DNA of 64,000 nt from Mixophyes australis (GCA_036250195.1 JAVHZZ010000008.1:9856934-9920933), one strand, 5' to 3'; counted from the stretch's first letter, positions 49,041 through 61,250 are shown. A program made the numbers and translations. The notes: generated by a model from the letters alone, not told the origin.

Positions 49041-49499
49041 GATATGTTCATTTGGATGGATACTTGAGATATTGATCAAGAACTTAATTACAACACACAA
49101 TCATTTTGAAGTAACAGGTAATCAAAGTGCTCAAACGTGGGTAATCACATTCCTCAACGATCTTGGATCATATTTCATTGCTTTCGATTGTTTAAGTGTC
49201 ACATGCAACAATTATTGTAACATTTCTTCAAATATGGTCGCATCGCAAGATAAGCTGTTGCTTGTGGTCAACTTTAGCAGCATAGTAGTGCCTTACTAGA
49301 TCACTCAATGGATTAATGGTTAATTGGATTCTCAGCTTGTAGACTGAAATATCACACTTCAATTTTTAATTCCCATGTGGATGTCTGTATTCACTTTCTG
49401 CAGTGATTTTTTTTTAACTCTTTTATTACCAGTATTTTGCAGTAATTGCCTGTATTCATTCTTAACTCTTATTGTGCAGTTTGGAAAGTGTGCGATCAC

Positions 49500-49934
49500 T
49501 GTCCATTGTCTATAGGTGGATGAAGTGCGTGCGGAAACTGCACAGGGATTAAGCGTGGCCAGAATTCAGCCTCTGCTGCATCGCCAAGTCAATTCAAGGA
49601 TGTTTTTATTGCAATGTCCTGTGGCTTTTGTTTGGGACAAAGGAGTTTTAAAGCTGACATTAATCCATGGAAATCTGTTGGGAAGGAGTGGGACGTGGGC
49701 GAATCCAGGCCATGTTTTGCAATGTGTCTAACTGACAACTTGCTAAGCCTTCCCTTAAATCCGCACAGTCCAACCACAGTACAAAACGCAAGTGCTTGCC
49801 ATAGTCACACATCAATAGTCCAGCTCCTTGGACATAGCACTCGATTGACCTTTGACTGGCTGTAAATGACAAATCAAAACTCAGCATTCTCCAAACCAGC
49901 TGGAGACAGACCCCTGTGATCCTCTGCACAGAAA
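49500..49934 (+). promoter_or_regulatory. DNAJC6: putative 5' leader upstream of the DNAJC6 candidate exon
   Basis: Non-repetitive sequence just before the candidate first exon, flanked on both sides by transposon-rich DNA. An open frame runs through 49516-49731 but has no recognisable domain. There is no obvious TATA box and no CpG island. The transcription start cannot be placed from sequence; this entry only marks the likely leader or promoter interval. Confidence 0.3.
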
Positions 49935-49956
49935 ATGAAAGAATCTGCAAATCAAG
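49935..49956 (+). CDS. DNAJC6: candidate DNAJC6 alternative first coding exon
   Basis: ATG at 49935 followed by six codons (peptide MKESANQ) and a single G before a strong donor GTAAGG at 49957. The human DNAJC6 (auxilin, clathrin-uncoating J-domain cofactor) isoform I recall begins MKDSENK and then enters the shared exon with a Gly codon. The frog peptide matches 4 of 7 residues with two conservative changes, and the splice phase (one base of a G-starting codon) fits. DNAJC6 follows AK4 on the same strand in human, and this site is 26.9 kb after the AK4 stop. The next exon, with the PTEN-like domain, was not found before 64000. The exon is very short, so the call leans on synteny and memory. 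Confidence 0.55.
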
Positions 49957-51004
49957 GTAAGGGGGGGCTTCTCAGCAATGCCTTCTGATATGGGTAAGGC
50001 ATAATTGTGTTTATATATTTATCCCAGAACCCATTAGGAGCAGATGTCTGCTGTAATTCTAATTGCAGGGAGGTCAATGCAGGTGGCAGATCTGCCAGCT
50101 AAATATTACGCACCACAGCAGGTTGTGTTGTGCAACCTTTTAAGTGGACAAGAAGAATCATCATCACTCGCTATCTGCATTCAGTGTCACATCCCTGGCT
50201 GAGATTACCTCCGCAACCTGGGTCTCAGCTAAAATACGTGGGGGGAAAAAAAAGGGAAGATTTCAAGGAGGATGAAAAAGCAATAAGGCAAAATCAGGCA
50301 TAAACTAGCTAAATTATTTGCACACGTGTGGGACGGTTCCAAATCCGTATTTCCGGAATTACAGATTCTCTCCAGCAGTGACAGAGTTAACACATTAAAT
50401 ATTCCCTCGCTCTTCGGTCATCTCAGCATCTGAGAAACGGACTCCATTTTTCTTGCTGCTTAAATCCGTCTACCAGGCATGTGATGTTACCCTACAGATA
50501 TGGCCGGGGAGGATTCATAAGGATACATTTTACCATATATTTAGCCAGTTTTTTAAAGATTTCATTTGGTTTTACGTCATTTGTGCATCATTGAGAGGTT
50601 GGATGTTGCCCTTGAGCAAGTGCATTAGCTGCGTTATAGAGAGAGGGAAACCCATATCTGCTGAGTACACTGAATTGGGCTGTTTATATGCCTTAAATAC
50701 TAAAGAATTAATCCTACATTAGTCACAGAGCAATATATTACAAATCCCTATACTGAGTCATTTATTTATGGAGGATTATGATAGCCATTCACTTGTCTAT
50801 ATATTGTGGCAAGTGCCCAGTGACCAAACCATAAGCTATTTATAATTAAATCAATAGCGGAGAGTAATTTTAGAACTGTACACATTCAAAATATTATTTT
50901 CAATGTCAAGGTTTTAATATAATAGCCAAAGGGGCTTTACATGGAAAAATACCTTATTGCAAAAGAAACACTTTGTAGCATTACTCTTAAATAGCAAGTA
51001 AGGC

Positions 51005-51007
<3 letters not shown>

Positions 51008-51059
<52 letters not shown>
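51008..51059. repeat. TA microsatellite, about 26 units
   Basis: Uninterrupted alternating TA tract. Confidence 0.97.
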
Positions 51060-51064
<5 letters not shown>

Positions 51065-51693
51065 GTTTTGCATTACTGAAGCGCTGTGTAATATACATGA
51101 AATCTCTTGGGTGTTTATACTTACCTAAACATGTCAAGCCTGCTCTTTCACCCCTCTGCCCTGTCAGGCGAGTGGGGCTTCTCTGAGTAGGCACTGTCTA
51201 AGTGACAGCTTGGCAGACTTTAATTCCAGACATGTTCTGTGTGAATTGCTGAATTCATACAGAGGGACAGTGATGTCACAGCAGCTGAAATGACTGCAGT
51301 CTCAGATTATTATTATTTTTTTACTTGTGCCATATTCCATTAGGACACTGTCCTAAAAACGTGGTAAGAGCTTTATCAGTGTTGTGGAGGTGAGAGGTAT
51401 TATTGTACTTTGTAAGAGCTGTGCTAGAATTTCAAGTTAACACTGGACAATGTCAATGATTGAAGCTCTATAAGTATTTTGCCATTTTTATGGGAATTTG
51501 GTAACTGAGGGAAATTTTTACATTGAAGTCTATAAGAAATATTCCAATTTAACAACATGTAGCTACCACTGATATTATCCATTACATATATAGAGAGAAA
51601 TTAAATTATCTGTTTAACATGTACTTTAACATTTATGGAAAAGTGAAGTGAAAAAATATATATTTTTCCTTTAAGGGAAAATACACCCTATTA

Positions 51694-52040
51694 TGGCAGC
51701 ACGTTGGCTTAGTGGTTAGCACTTCTGTCTCACAGCACTGGGGTCATGAGTTCAATTCCCGACCATGGCTTTATCAGTGTGGAGTTTGTATGATCTCCCC
51801 GTGTTTGCGTGGGTTTCCTCTAGGTGCTCTGGTTTCCTCCCACAATCCAAAAACATACTGGTAGGTTAGTTGGCTGTTATCAAATTGACCCTAGTCAGTC
51901 TGTCTGTGTGTGTTAGGGAATTTAGACTGTAAGCTCCAATGGGGCAGGGACTGATGTGAATGCGCCACTAATCCCGCAGCGCTGTACAGAGAGTACAGTG
52001 CTGCGGGATTAGTGGCGCAATATAAATAGCCGATGATGAC
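51694..52040 (+). mobile_element. tRNA-headed SINE with a rearranged tail
   Basis: The head GGCAGCACGTTGGCTTAGTG and B-box-like GAGTTCAATTCCCGACCATG are clear, and the body is complete. The tail contains an inverted duplication (51961-52019) of the TACAGCGCTGCGGGATTAGT segment, followed by a GCGCAATATAAATAG end and a short GATGAT tract. Confidence 0.87.
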
Positions 52041-52046
52041 AATATT

Positions 52047-52087
52047 AAAATCCTACCCCACCCAGGTCATGGGTGGGGTAGGATTTT
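52047..52087. repeat. perfect 18-bp inverted repeat
   Basis: AAAATCCTACCCCACCCA and its exact complement separated by five bases. Placed between the SINE and the foldback element. Confidence 0.92.
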
Positions 52088-52475
52088 CCAATAGTGACAT
52101 TAGCGCAACATGAAAATTCCGAAGGCTGACAGGGTGAGATATCAGAAATACTGACTTGTCACACAACATTGACCTTAATGTTAACCCTATTCCTAACCAT
52201 AACCGTAAACCTACCCCTTAGATTAGATTACACTGTGCCGGGTCCGTGCATTGTCGTTTTAAAATAAGAAATGTCAGACTCGCGTTTTGAACTGATGTCA
52301 AATTCAACTGTCGTCCTTTTGGGTAGTCGCAATTTATTGTAGCTGGGTCGGAAATGTTGTGTGTCTGTGTGATGGTAAGTCAGTATTTCTGACACGTCGC
52401 CCTGTTAGCTTTCGGAGTTTTCATGTCGCGCTAAACAGTGTCGGGGACATCACTATCTGAATAGTGACTACCACC
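52088..52475. mobile_element. foldback-type element
   Basis: Two arms of about 60 bp: TTAGCGCAACATGAAAATTC near 52098 and the complement of TTAGCGCGACATGAAAACTC near 52416-52435. Both continue through CAGAAATACTGACTT. Outside the arms both ends have AATAGTGAC. The centre holds a C/A-rich run of TAACCCTA-like phrases (52170-52225). Confidence 0.75.
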
Positions 52476-52564
52476 GGTTGACTTGGATAAAAATATAAAA
52501 AAATTATGAAAAATAATAATTTAATATTGGTGGCCGATAATGCTCCTGACTTACAACAGTCACA

Positions 52565-52735
52565 TATCTTAGATTGTAAGCTCATGTGGAGAGAACAAGC
52601 TTTACCTTCTGTTACAAGAAATTGTATGTGATTTGGTTGTATCATGATCCCTTCAATGTACAGAGCTGTGTAATATGTCAGCACTTTATACACAAAGAAT
52701 AATATAAATAATAGTAATAATAATATAATGTGGCT
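52565..52735 (+). mobile_element. L2-like LINE 3' tail
   Basis: TTAGATTGTAAGCTCATGTG, then TGTACAGAGCTGTGTAATAT and a TAATAATAA-type tail. Only the 3' UTR is present. Confidence 0.65.
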
Positions 52736-53398
52736 ATTATTATTATAAATATAGTCAATTTCCTTTATTTATCAAGTAAGCTTATATATCATAATTTTCT
52801 TTCTCCAAGTAAGATATGCTCTGATATGTTGTTCTGAATTCTATTTTTAGCACATTTGCATCTTTTATTAGTGGAATGAAGGAATAAGTACAAGCAGTGA
52901 CATCACTGGTCATGTAACTATAGCATAACTGCAGCCATTTTGTGGGAGGAGCCAATATTTGAATGCAGCTCATGAATTCGCTCATACCTAGGCTGGATTC
53001 TCATGAATATTAATTCTGTCAACAAACCGGCTGCCTTAGCTATGCGTAGGTGGTGACAGTGATTTATTGTTGTTCTAGTATTTGTTGTATCCTTGCTTAC
53101 TTCTAATGGGTATGTCTTATGCACCAATTAAAAAAGAATATAAAGTATTTGTGTAAGACTTTTTTAGGTCTCGTTTACTGAACCACAGCAACCAATCAGC
53201 AATTAGCTTTTATCCGCCTAGTAAAAGTTAAGTGTCTGATTTGCTGCTAAGTTTTACAATGATTAAGGCAAAGCTAGAAAATACTTCTGAATCTATTTCT
53301 CTCTGATTAGAATTATTATTCATGGATGCAGCAGTGCACCCAGTGGTCAAATTATTTACAAAATTCATAGTGGTCGATTCAGTCCAGTGGGATAAGAG

Positions 53399-54115
53399 CA
53401 TAGTTGCCAACCTTTCCTGGTTGGCCTCCGAGAAGGGGGTGTGTGAAGGCAGGGCTCGGCGAATCGCATAATTCTGCCCTCCCCCCGTGATGTAATGGCG
53501 CAAATTTTACCATGGGGCAGGCCAAAATGATGCAATTTCTGGAGAATTGCATCATAGAGGCTCAAAATCTACCCACTTCGCTAGGGGTGGGGTACGGAAT
53601 AAAGATGCTGATTATTCCGACAAGACTTACCCCGACGTCTTCACACCGAAGGGCTCCTTTCCGACGAGGCTGCAAGACGACTGATGAGCCCACCGACCGC
53701 AAGCAATCGCGATGAATGAAGGAGTCGGCGCGACTTGATGACGTCACTGGGAACCGCGACGCTGTTATTGCTGTTAAGGGGGTAATGTAAGTATGCCATT
53801 GTACATTGTCCATGCCCGCATACTTGCATTATCCCATTAACAGCACTGATAACAGCTTCACGGTTCCCAGTGACGTCATGAAGTCGCGTCGGCTTCTTCA
53901 TCAGTCGTCCTGCAGCCTCGTCAGGAAGGAGCCCTTCGGTGTGAAGACGTCGGGGTAAGTCTTGTCGGGGTAGTCAGCAGCATCCATATGCTGACTACCA
54001 CCGTTCGCTGGAAAGTGGGAAGGATGCAGAAGAATTATCAGCTCTCCTGGGAGTCCAGGATACCTACACAGAATTCGGGAGTCTCCCGGACTTTATGGGA
54101 GAGTTGGCAAGTATG
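53399..54115. mobile_element. hAT-type non-autonomous element (family F), 717 bp
   Basis: Ends CATAGTTGCCAAC and the complement of CATACTTGCCAAC. Both flanks carry the exact 8-bp duplication GATAAGAG (53391-53398 and 54116-54123), which supports hAT transposition. The interior includes a large imperfect palindrome (53605-53990). Fragments of related elements lie at 22591, 26640, 41164 and 56992. Confidence 0.88.
53605..53990. repeat. large imperfect palindrome inside the hAT element
   Basis: The left arm has CTTACCCCGACGTCTTCACA, CCGAAGGGCTCC, GACGACTGATGA and CCCAGTGACGTC-type complements. The right arm repeats them in reverse complement (GTGAAGACGTCGGGGTAAGT near 53939). The arms are about 160-180 bp with scattered differences. 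Confidence 0.88.
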
Positions 54116-54619
54116 GATAAGAGGAAGTTTTTGCTTTTTATAATGGACAATGTTTCACCCAAAGCAATAAAATAAAATTTCTGCCTCGATACCTGCCGGC
54201 AAGAACTTGCGATACATAATGAGCAGTTGCGTTGGGTTTTAAGCGTTTTTTTTTTAAAACCAAAAAAAATAGCAGAGAATGAGCAGAGATTTTAGTACCG
54301 TATTAGTCACGGCTAATTGAATCTGCCCTATATAGAATGTTAGCTTTATCATCAAGAAGTGTCATACACATTATATATGATTTTAAAAGTAAATACATGG
54401 CAATATAATTTCTGACAAGTGGACCTGTTGCATGCAGAAAATGTATGGGCTGATCTAAAATTCATAACAAAGCAGCTTATCAGTTAGGAATAAGTGATAT
54501 TACTGAGGCATGAGGTGTGAGGCAGGGGAGAGAGAAGAGCAGGGGTGACCTGAACCTCTTAGCTGGATTTATACCGAATTATAAAATCAGGTACAAAGCT
54601 TCTATTGTTATTCTCCTTA

Positions 54620-54665
54620 TTTATATAGCACCAATACTATGCAGTGTTGTACAATCGGAGAATAT
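54620..54665 (-). mobile_element. SINE/L2-type tail fragment, reverse
   Basis: TTATTTATATAGCACCAATA, then GCAGTGTTGTACAATCGGAG, a diverged complement of the shared tail. There is no body. Confidence 0.5.
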
Positions 54666-56000
54666 TTGGCATATTTTTATGCTGGCAGGAAAAGTGCTTT
54701 GTGAAAAGTCCTAGATCATGACCTGAGCAGTGCCTAGGGACCGGTTTCATTGCTTATGTGACAGACGGAATAACATACACCTGTAGGCAGCATGTGTTTG
54801 CTGCAGCTGTTTCTTGCTGCAGGCCCTAAACGCTGCACTTGTTATGTTACACCATCAAGGCAAAGTCTGTTCAATCAGCAGGGAAGCATCTTTAAAATAA
54901 TATACTGTATTTTCCTGGAGAAAAAACTTGGAAGAACAAATACAAAATAGAAATTAACCCAAAAAGCAGAATCCTACGGTGATGTTGCAGTTAAGACTCT
55001 AGTTGATTGCATGAGCAGCTGAATTTGTGTTTTTGTTCAGGGGTTTTCCCAACCAGAGTTGCATTTACGTAGCTTTCAGCTCTCCTTAATTTCTCAATAT
55101 TGGCTGCACAATACAATTGATGCATATTGGATGCAATATTTAGCACCTATATACTTTTTTCTTTATATTTACTGAAGAGGAGTATTTAGGCAATAAGCAA
55201 GTTATAATCAATATCGGTAGACATGATGGGGATTGTAGTGTTTAAAGTTTCACATACAACGTGTTTGGACGCCCTGACTCAGTAGCAAAGTGACCCTGTA
55301 AACTATTTTAAAACGTTGGCGTTTATGCCTTTATGAAGACATCACAATCAGAATGCATTTTTAAAAAGAGGATCCAAGGCAGACGCTTACATGCTTATTA
55401 CTCAGAAAGACGCCATCTAATATGCTTCATATATTGCATATTTCCTGCATGTGTGTCGGATACACCGTGTTATGGGGTCATTGTACTTGTCATGAAGCAA
55501 TTGCCTCTGCTGGCCGTGAATGCAATTTAACTAGATAATGACCTGTTAGCAGGAAATAATTATATTTTATTATTTAAGAAATAATGTCTTAATGTCATTT
55601 TCACCAGGAATCTAATGTAAATACATACAAATGATTTCCTTGTGAATCGTAACTAAGCATAAATGATGGATTGCTAGTAAGCTTCATGGATAAGTAGAGT
55701 CTTAAATTGGATACAAAATTTTGTTTAGTCCTTAAAGTATGAATCTGTATTTCATCTAGTTAAGGCTGTGTTTAATATTTCTTTTTTCTTTTATTTCATT
55801 TTACTTACCAACAGCAAAACATAAGTTATTTTGTTCCATATATTAAATTTACTTTACTAGTTACATGTTCTTATTCTTTCTATAAAGTGGCATTTGGGTG
55901 GTATGCCAGTATCCTCAGCTGACTTGATTCAATCCGGGGCCGCCACACTCTACGTTAAGTTTTTGATTTTTTTTTTACTTTTTGACATCGAGAGAGATTT

Positions 56001-56170
56001 GGGGGCATATTTACTAAAACTGCGAGTTGGAGTGGAGATGTTGCCTATAGCAACCAATCAGAATCTAGCTATTATTTTGTAGAATGTGCTAAACAAATAA
56101 CTAGAATCTGATTGGTTGCTATAGGCAACACCTCCACTTTTACAAATCCGCAGTTTAGTAACTATACCGC
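56001..56170. mobile_element. palindromic MITE (family B)
   Basis: Termini ATATTTACTAAAACTGCGAG and the complement of ATAGTTACTAAACTGCGGAT, with a core of GTTGCCTATAGCAACCAATC on one arm and its complement on the other. Related to 5463-5632. Confidence 0.8.
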
Positions 56171-56991
56171 CAAGTCTAGAATAATAAGTGATGGACAATT
56201 CTTCACCTTTAAGCAGATTAGTGCAAAATTCCTTATACCCACGCTAAAATGTCATTACTTTCAGCTAAGACGTGCGATTAAGTCACAGTTTGCTGAATGT
56301 TATACATGTTGAAATAGCCCCCACCAGAGCCATTAGCCCCAGGGAGACAGTTGAAAAGTCCCTTCCAAGTTTTATGCACATCTGCTTAAGAGATCGAATA
56401 AACTAGAATATACAGTATATATATTTTTCAATTTTAGAGATGACATCCCAAGGATTAAGTAGGATTATGAGGAGGATATCTTGAGTTTTTTAAATAAACC
56501 CTTTAGGGCTGGGGCAGTGAGTACTATGCCAATTTGCGTAGCGTATCTTGCGTGAAATCGTTTTGTGGGCGCCCAGAAGTGGGCGCATGCAGATTTGCGT
56601 GATTATGCCAGCCTGTGCCTGGAGAGGAGAGAATTATAGGGGGGCATTATAACGTAGGAGAGGTACAGTACAGTAAGGGTGTGTTTGCACAGACACATAT
56701 ACATCTAAGATAGCCGTATTATTTCAGCAGCAGGTGGAAATAACGGATGATGATAATGTCTCCAGCACTAGCGAACCGCTTGTTATTGGCTGTTTGCGAT
56801 TGCCCTGCTGACACTGATTTCGTCGCTATGGCCTATATTGTGCTTCTGTGTGCGTGTTTAAGCAAAACACATTTTTAGCGCTCCCTACACATAGCAGAGG
56901 TATCCATTTTGTTTAATTATTATTTATGAGAATCCAGCCTAGATACAAGTGATTTCAAATATTGTCTCCACCCAAAAAATGGCTGTATTTA

Positions 56992-57110
56992 TGCCATACT
57001 TGTCCGCTCTTCCAGAATTTCTGAGGGACTCTCAAATTTCAGGTAGGTCTCCCGGACCCCTGGAAGAATAAGCCATACTCCCACATTCTGCCCCCTTCAT
57101 TGTGACAGAG
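56992..57110. mobile_element. hAT-like fragment (family F)
   Basis: GCCATACTTGTCCGCTCTTC at the start, with CAGGTAGGTCTCCCGGACCC inside. Short and incomplete. Confidence 0.45.
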
Positions 57111-59744
57111 GGGGCTTATACATTAAACATGGACTCTAAAGGAAAGTAAGTAAATAGGAAGATAAGATAAGCAGGTAATTGGACCGTACAATGAAAGTAC
57201 AGGCTACACTTATTTTGAGCACTACTGCTTATATATTTTGTTTGCAAAATTATTACTCTAGTCTGTAAAGATCTAATTTACCTATATCAAATTATAGGAT
57301 TGGATGAAAACCAAGACCCAATTCATTCTATTTAAGTACCCTTCCCCCTCCTTTACGTCAGAATAGTGAAAAATATATATTTCAAAAAAAGGTTTTCACA
57401 TAAGAAAAGTGTTTTACATATTTCCCTATTGAAAAGGGTGATTCCTCTTCCCAGATCTACAGAGCAAAAGCCTTAGAAGAAGTTCGAGTCTCTGTGATTA
57501 GCAGGTTCAAAATTGAATTTATTCTTTTCTATCTCGGGCAGAATTGGAAATGGAGTCTATAATTAGTTGAAATTAAATTGAGAGGCTGTATATAAAGCCA
57601 GAGGGAGTCAGAGTAGATTTACTGATGGACTCATTGTCGATGGGTCACGGAACACCCTCTCTATCGCAACTGTTTACTTTACTATTGTACAATTGGTCAG
57701 GGGGGGCATAAGGCCATATGTCATTCAGTGCACAGAACAGTATTTATTGATTAGTAGTCATATTGATTGTGCTATGTAGGATAAATTAAATATTATCTAC
57801 AAACCATGATGGAACAATTTAATGATTGTCTCACGATTGATCATGTAGTTCAGTAGAAAGTAGCTGGAATGTTAATATTACTCCCACTTTGAGAAATGGG
57901 GGTTCTAGGACAACTGCTTACAAGCAATTGTGCACTAGCAATTGTTAGTCAAGCAAGTGTTCCAATAGTAGTGGACAAATTTTCCCTGTCGTTGCTGACC
58001 TTGACCCTACAACCCCTTTTCTAATCCTTAGAATAGCCAATTCCCTAAAGCCTGAGATCAATAGTTGCTACTTATCTCCCTACTGAATCTCACCGCTACG
58101 TACATACGACAATTGCTCTGCTTCTGGGCAACTCTTTAAATTCCACATGAGCATTTGTCTCACTGTTCTGCAAGCTATTGTGACAATGAGGAACTGGCTG
58201 AATATCTGGACACCAGAAACCAGTCTAAAACACACCTTAAATTTCATAACTATCCCCCAAAACGGGATCTCTGGACCCAGGTAATGGGCTTATAAAAACT
58301 CTCACCACCAGTCTATTTGGGCTGTTGCTTAATCCACTCCCATACAGTAAAAGTCAAACAGACGGCAAAATCCTTTAGATTCAGAGAACACAAATGGACT
58401 CTGAATGAACGTTTTCTTAAAGGGCACCCTCAGGTGCCTTTAATTTATTGGCATATATGTGCCCCCTTTCAACTTATACTACAAACATTTCGGTTGCATT
58501 CTGTGCTTTTTAAGTATTTGTTTATATCTCCAGGCAGAGGGGTTTATTGATGTTGACCCAGGATATGACATAAAGCTGCCTGGGCAGAGGGCACATGGGA
58601 GCTGTGTCATATCCTATAGCAACACAAATAAACAAATCCTGTCTCGGGGTATAAGGATGAAAAGCAAAGAAGGAAACATAAACAAAGTATTTAGTAAAAG
58701 TTGCAGGAGGACGTGTAGTGCTAGTAGATTCGTCATCTGAAAATAGACAACCTTATAAAGTGTGTGTGTGCCCACATGTAACGTTTATCCATCCCTAAGA
58801 GCCAGTCAGTGCTGTGCTAAAACTTGTGTTGTCATAGACCAATGTATTTAGTCAACATTGTCATGACACAGTCCATAACCTTGTAAGTAAACATTAAAAC
58901 ATTAATCACATGAAGTCATTTTCTGCTTCCTTTCTAAAAGTTATAGCCACCCACAAATTAATTTTCAGCCATGACCTCCCCCTTCCACAACTAACAGAAC
59001 TTTGAGGGTTTCATGTCTAGATCCTCTGCAGTTTGTGGGAACACTGGATCCTCTCCCCATGTCACCAACAGGGGGAAGATGAGATGTATCGGCTCTGTGT
59101 TACGTTCTGACAGACGCTGGTCACACGGAGACTTTGAAATTAAAAATGTTCTGATAACTTTTCAAACTTCCCTCATTGTCAGTGCGATGGTAGAATTTCC
59201 TGGAGGTGAGTACTCCCAGACTTTGTGAGTGTCTGCCATGCTTATCGGCCGGAGGGGGAGCTGGTGTCTAAAATTTTAACTTGTGGGTGGATATATCCTT
59301 TAAACCTCTCTGCCCAGAGATTTTATATGGTAGATACAATCCAACAAGAGCTGTGTGTTTCTGTTTCTATTTTATTTTGGTTTATGCAACAAAAATTTGG
59401 CAGCACCTTTCATGCTGGTTTATTTAGTACCTTAAAAATCACACAAAATGTCATGTTTAGGTGATATGCCAGTTTCACCAGGAATAACTTTTGTTGCATA
59501 ATTCAATCAGTATAATTATATATTATTTTGCTTTTCTATTTCCACATCTGCATTGGACACACAACACTCATTTTACTGGTTGCATCCCAGGGAGACGATT
59601 TAAACGTCTACGGGGTGCAATACTGGTACCCAGGGCTGTCTGTGAAAGCCCAATCCCAGTCATTTGGGGTAGCAGTATAGAGCCAGCTCTGCAAGTGAAT
59701 GAGACTTAGGCTAAGGTCCAACGCAACAATCGCCAGATGTACAG

Positions 59745-60055
59745 TGGACGGCAGGGGCAAACGCAGGAATTGTAGAGGGGGGTTTCCACACCATGCTGAG
59801 AGTGGGCGTGACCAGCATGTATGGGGGCGTGGCTATAATATTAGACAGTGCTTGGCTGCTCTCCAACTCTTCCTATCCCCATAATATACATGGGCAATTC
59901 TGTGTGCACTACTGTTAGGTGCACGCAGCTCTCCCTTTTCAAGCAGAGCCGTGTGAAGCGGGAGCAGGGTCCAGCCACCTCAATTATACAGTGCCCCAGG
60001 CTTGGAGGGGGGTTTCCAGACACTAGGAACCCCCCCCCTCAGTAGTTTGCCTATG
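59745..60055 (+). mobile_element. non-autonomous DNA element (family C), copy 2
   Basis: Starts CAGGGGCAAACGCAGGA and ends near TAGTTTGCCTATGG. It matches 9310-9645 in the opposite orientation along its full length (for example CTCCAACTCTTCCTATCCCC, CTCAATTATACAGTGCCCCA). Confidence 0.7.
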
Positions 60056-60918
60056 GATGGCTATTTAGGGGTTAAAGTGCATTTTCTAATAAAGAAACTG
60101 TGTTATCTTCAGATAAAGTAGAGAAACAAAAAACACATATTTGTCTTATATTTAGTCTTGAGAGCATTAGTTAAGTAATCAAACTTTCAAAGACTGCACC
60201 TGCTGAATTCTTAAAGTAGTAAAAACCATCTATGACCAATAAAAGTCGTGTTTTGTTACCTAGAGGACAATAAGAGTATAGTTATTACAAATGGTTTTCC
60301 ATATAGGAGAACATAACACACATGATAAACAGCTTAGTGGGTCTGTCCCCAGTTGCTACTGCTTAGACCTGCTGTGACTTTTAATATGTATACAATCTCC
60401 AATTAACTAAATGTTCCCGGCCTGGTTTCAGCGATGTCTAATGTCAGGCGGCTCTTGGTGAACATGAATAGATGAAGGACACAGACTGTAAATGCAAAGT
60501 GACATATTCTTATTATAATGCATGGGCAGTATGAATATATGTATAAATGTCTGTAAAATAAGTCTTTAACTTTAGTGACGAGTGTTGTCAGAGAGTAACA
60601 TAAATAATAATATATGTCAAAATGATGTCTGCTTTACCATGCAGGTCAGACAGTGCTCAATAAAATGGGCTAATGTATCATCGGTATTGTCACGGAACTC
60701 CAAGATATCTTGTAATATATGTTTTTTACTTACTGTAGAGGATACGTTATTATTTATAAGACACAGGTTTAAATTTGAAACAAAAACTTGTATGAGGTTA
60801 TCAAACTAAAGTGTCCGGTGTGTTTCACCTTCAGTGACGTGTTCTATGTCTGAGCATTTGTGTCACGTGACACACATGACATCACTGCTCACCGAATATA
60901 AGGATATATTTTATAGGT

Positions 60919-61250
60919 GTTATGGTGGCTCAGTGGTTATCACTTCTGCCTCACAGTACTGGGGTCATGAGTTCAATTCTCGACCATGGCCTTATCTGTG
61001 TGGAGTTTGTATTTTCTCCCCATGTTTGTGTGGGTTTCCTCCGGGTGCTCCGGTTTCCTCCCACACACCAAAAACATACTAGTAGGTTAATTAGCCGCTA
61101 TCAAATTGACCCTAGTGTGTCTGTCTGTCTGAGTGTGTGTGTTAGGAAATTTAGACTGTAAGCTCCAATGGGGCAGGGACTGATGTGGGTGAGTTCTCTG
61201 TACAGCGCTGCGGAATTAGTGGCGCTATATAAATTGATGATGATGATGAT
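60919..61250 (+). mobile_element. tRNA-headed SINE with L2-type tail (best-preserved copy)
   Basis: Complete from the head (ATGGTGGCTCAGTGGTTATC, A-box like) through the B-box-like GAGTTCAATTCTCGACCATG and the body with CCGGGTGCTCCGGTTTCCTC to the tail GGCGCTATATAAATTGATGA with a GAT tract. A near-match flank (ATAGGTGT left, ATAGGAGT right) suggests an 8-bp target duplication. Confidence 0.9.

Larger units (their letters stand above)
23623..49499. other. intergenic region between AK4 and the DNAJC6 candidate
   Basis: No coding exon could be recognised here on either strand apart from transposon proteins. Repeats and mobile elements listed separately account for about a third of it. Stretches where I see nothing nameable include 23630-24590, 24810-26300, 28540-29070, 29900-31340, 31840-33960 (with a TA tract at 32717-32753), 35950-36640, 37440-39710 and 41430-42350. 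Confidence 0.6.

Noticed and set aside
49516..49731. 72-codon open frame upstream of the DNAJC6 candidate exon as coding sequence
   Set aside because: No recognisable domain, no good splice junctions for it, and the downstream ATG with GTAAGG donor fits a known isoform better.
50453..50722. 90-codon open frame as a gene
   Set aside because: No similarity I recognise, no splice context, and composition like the surrounding non-coding DNA.
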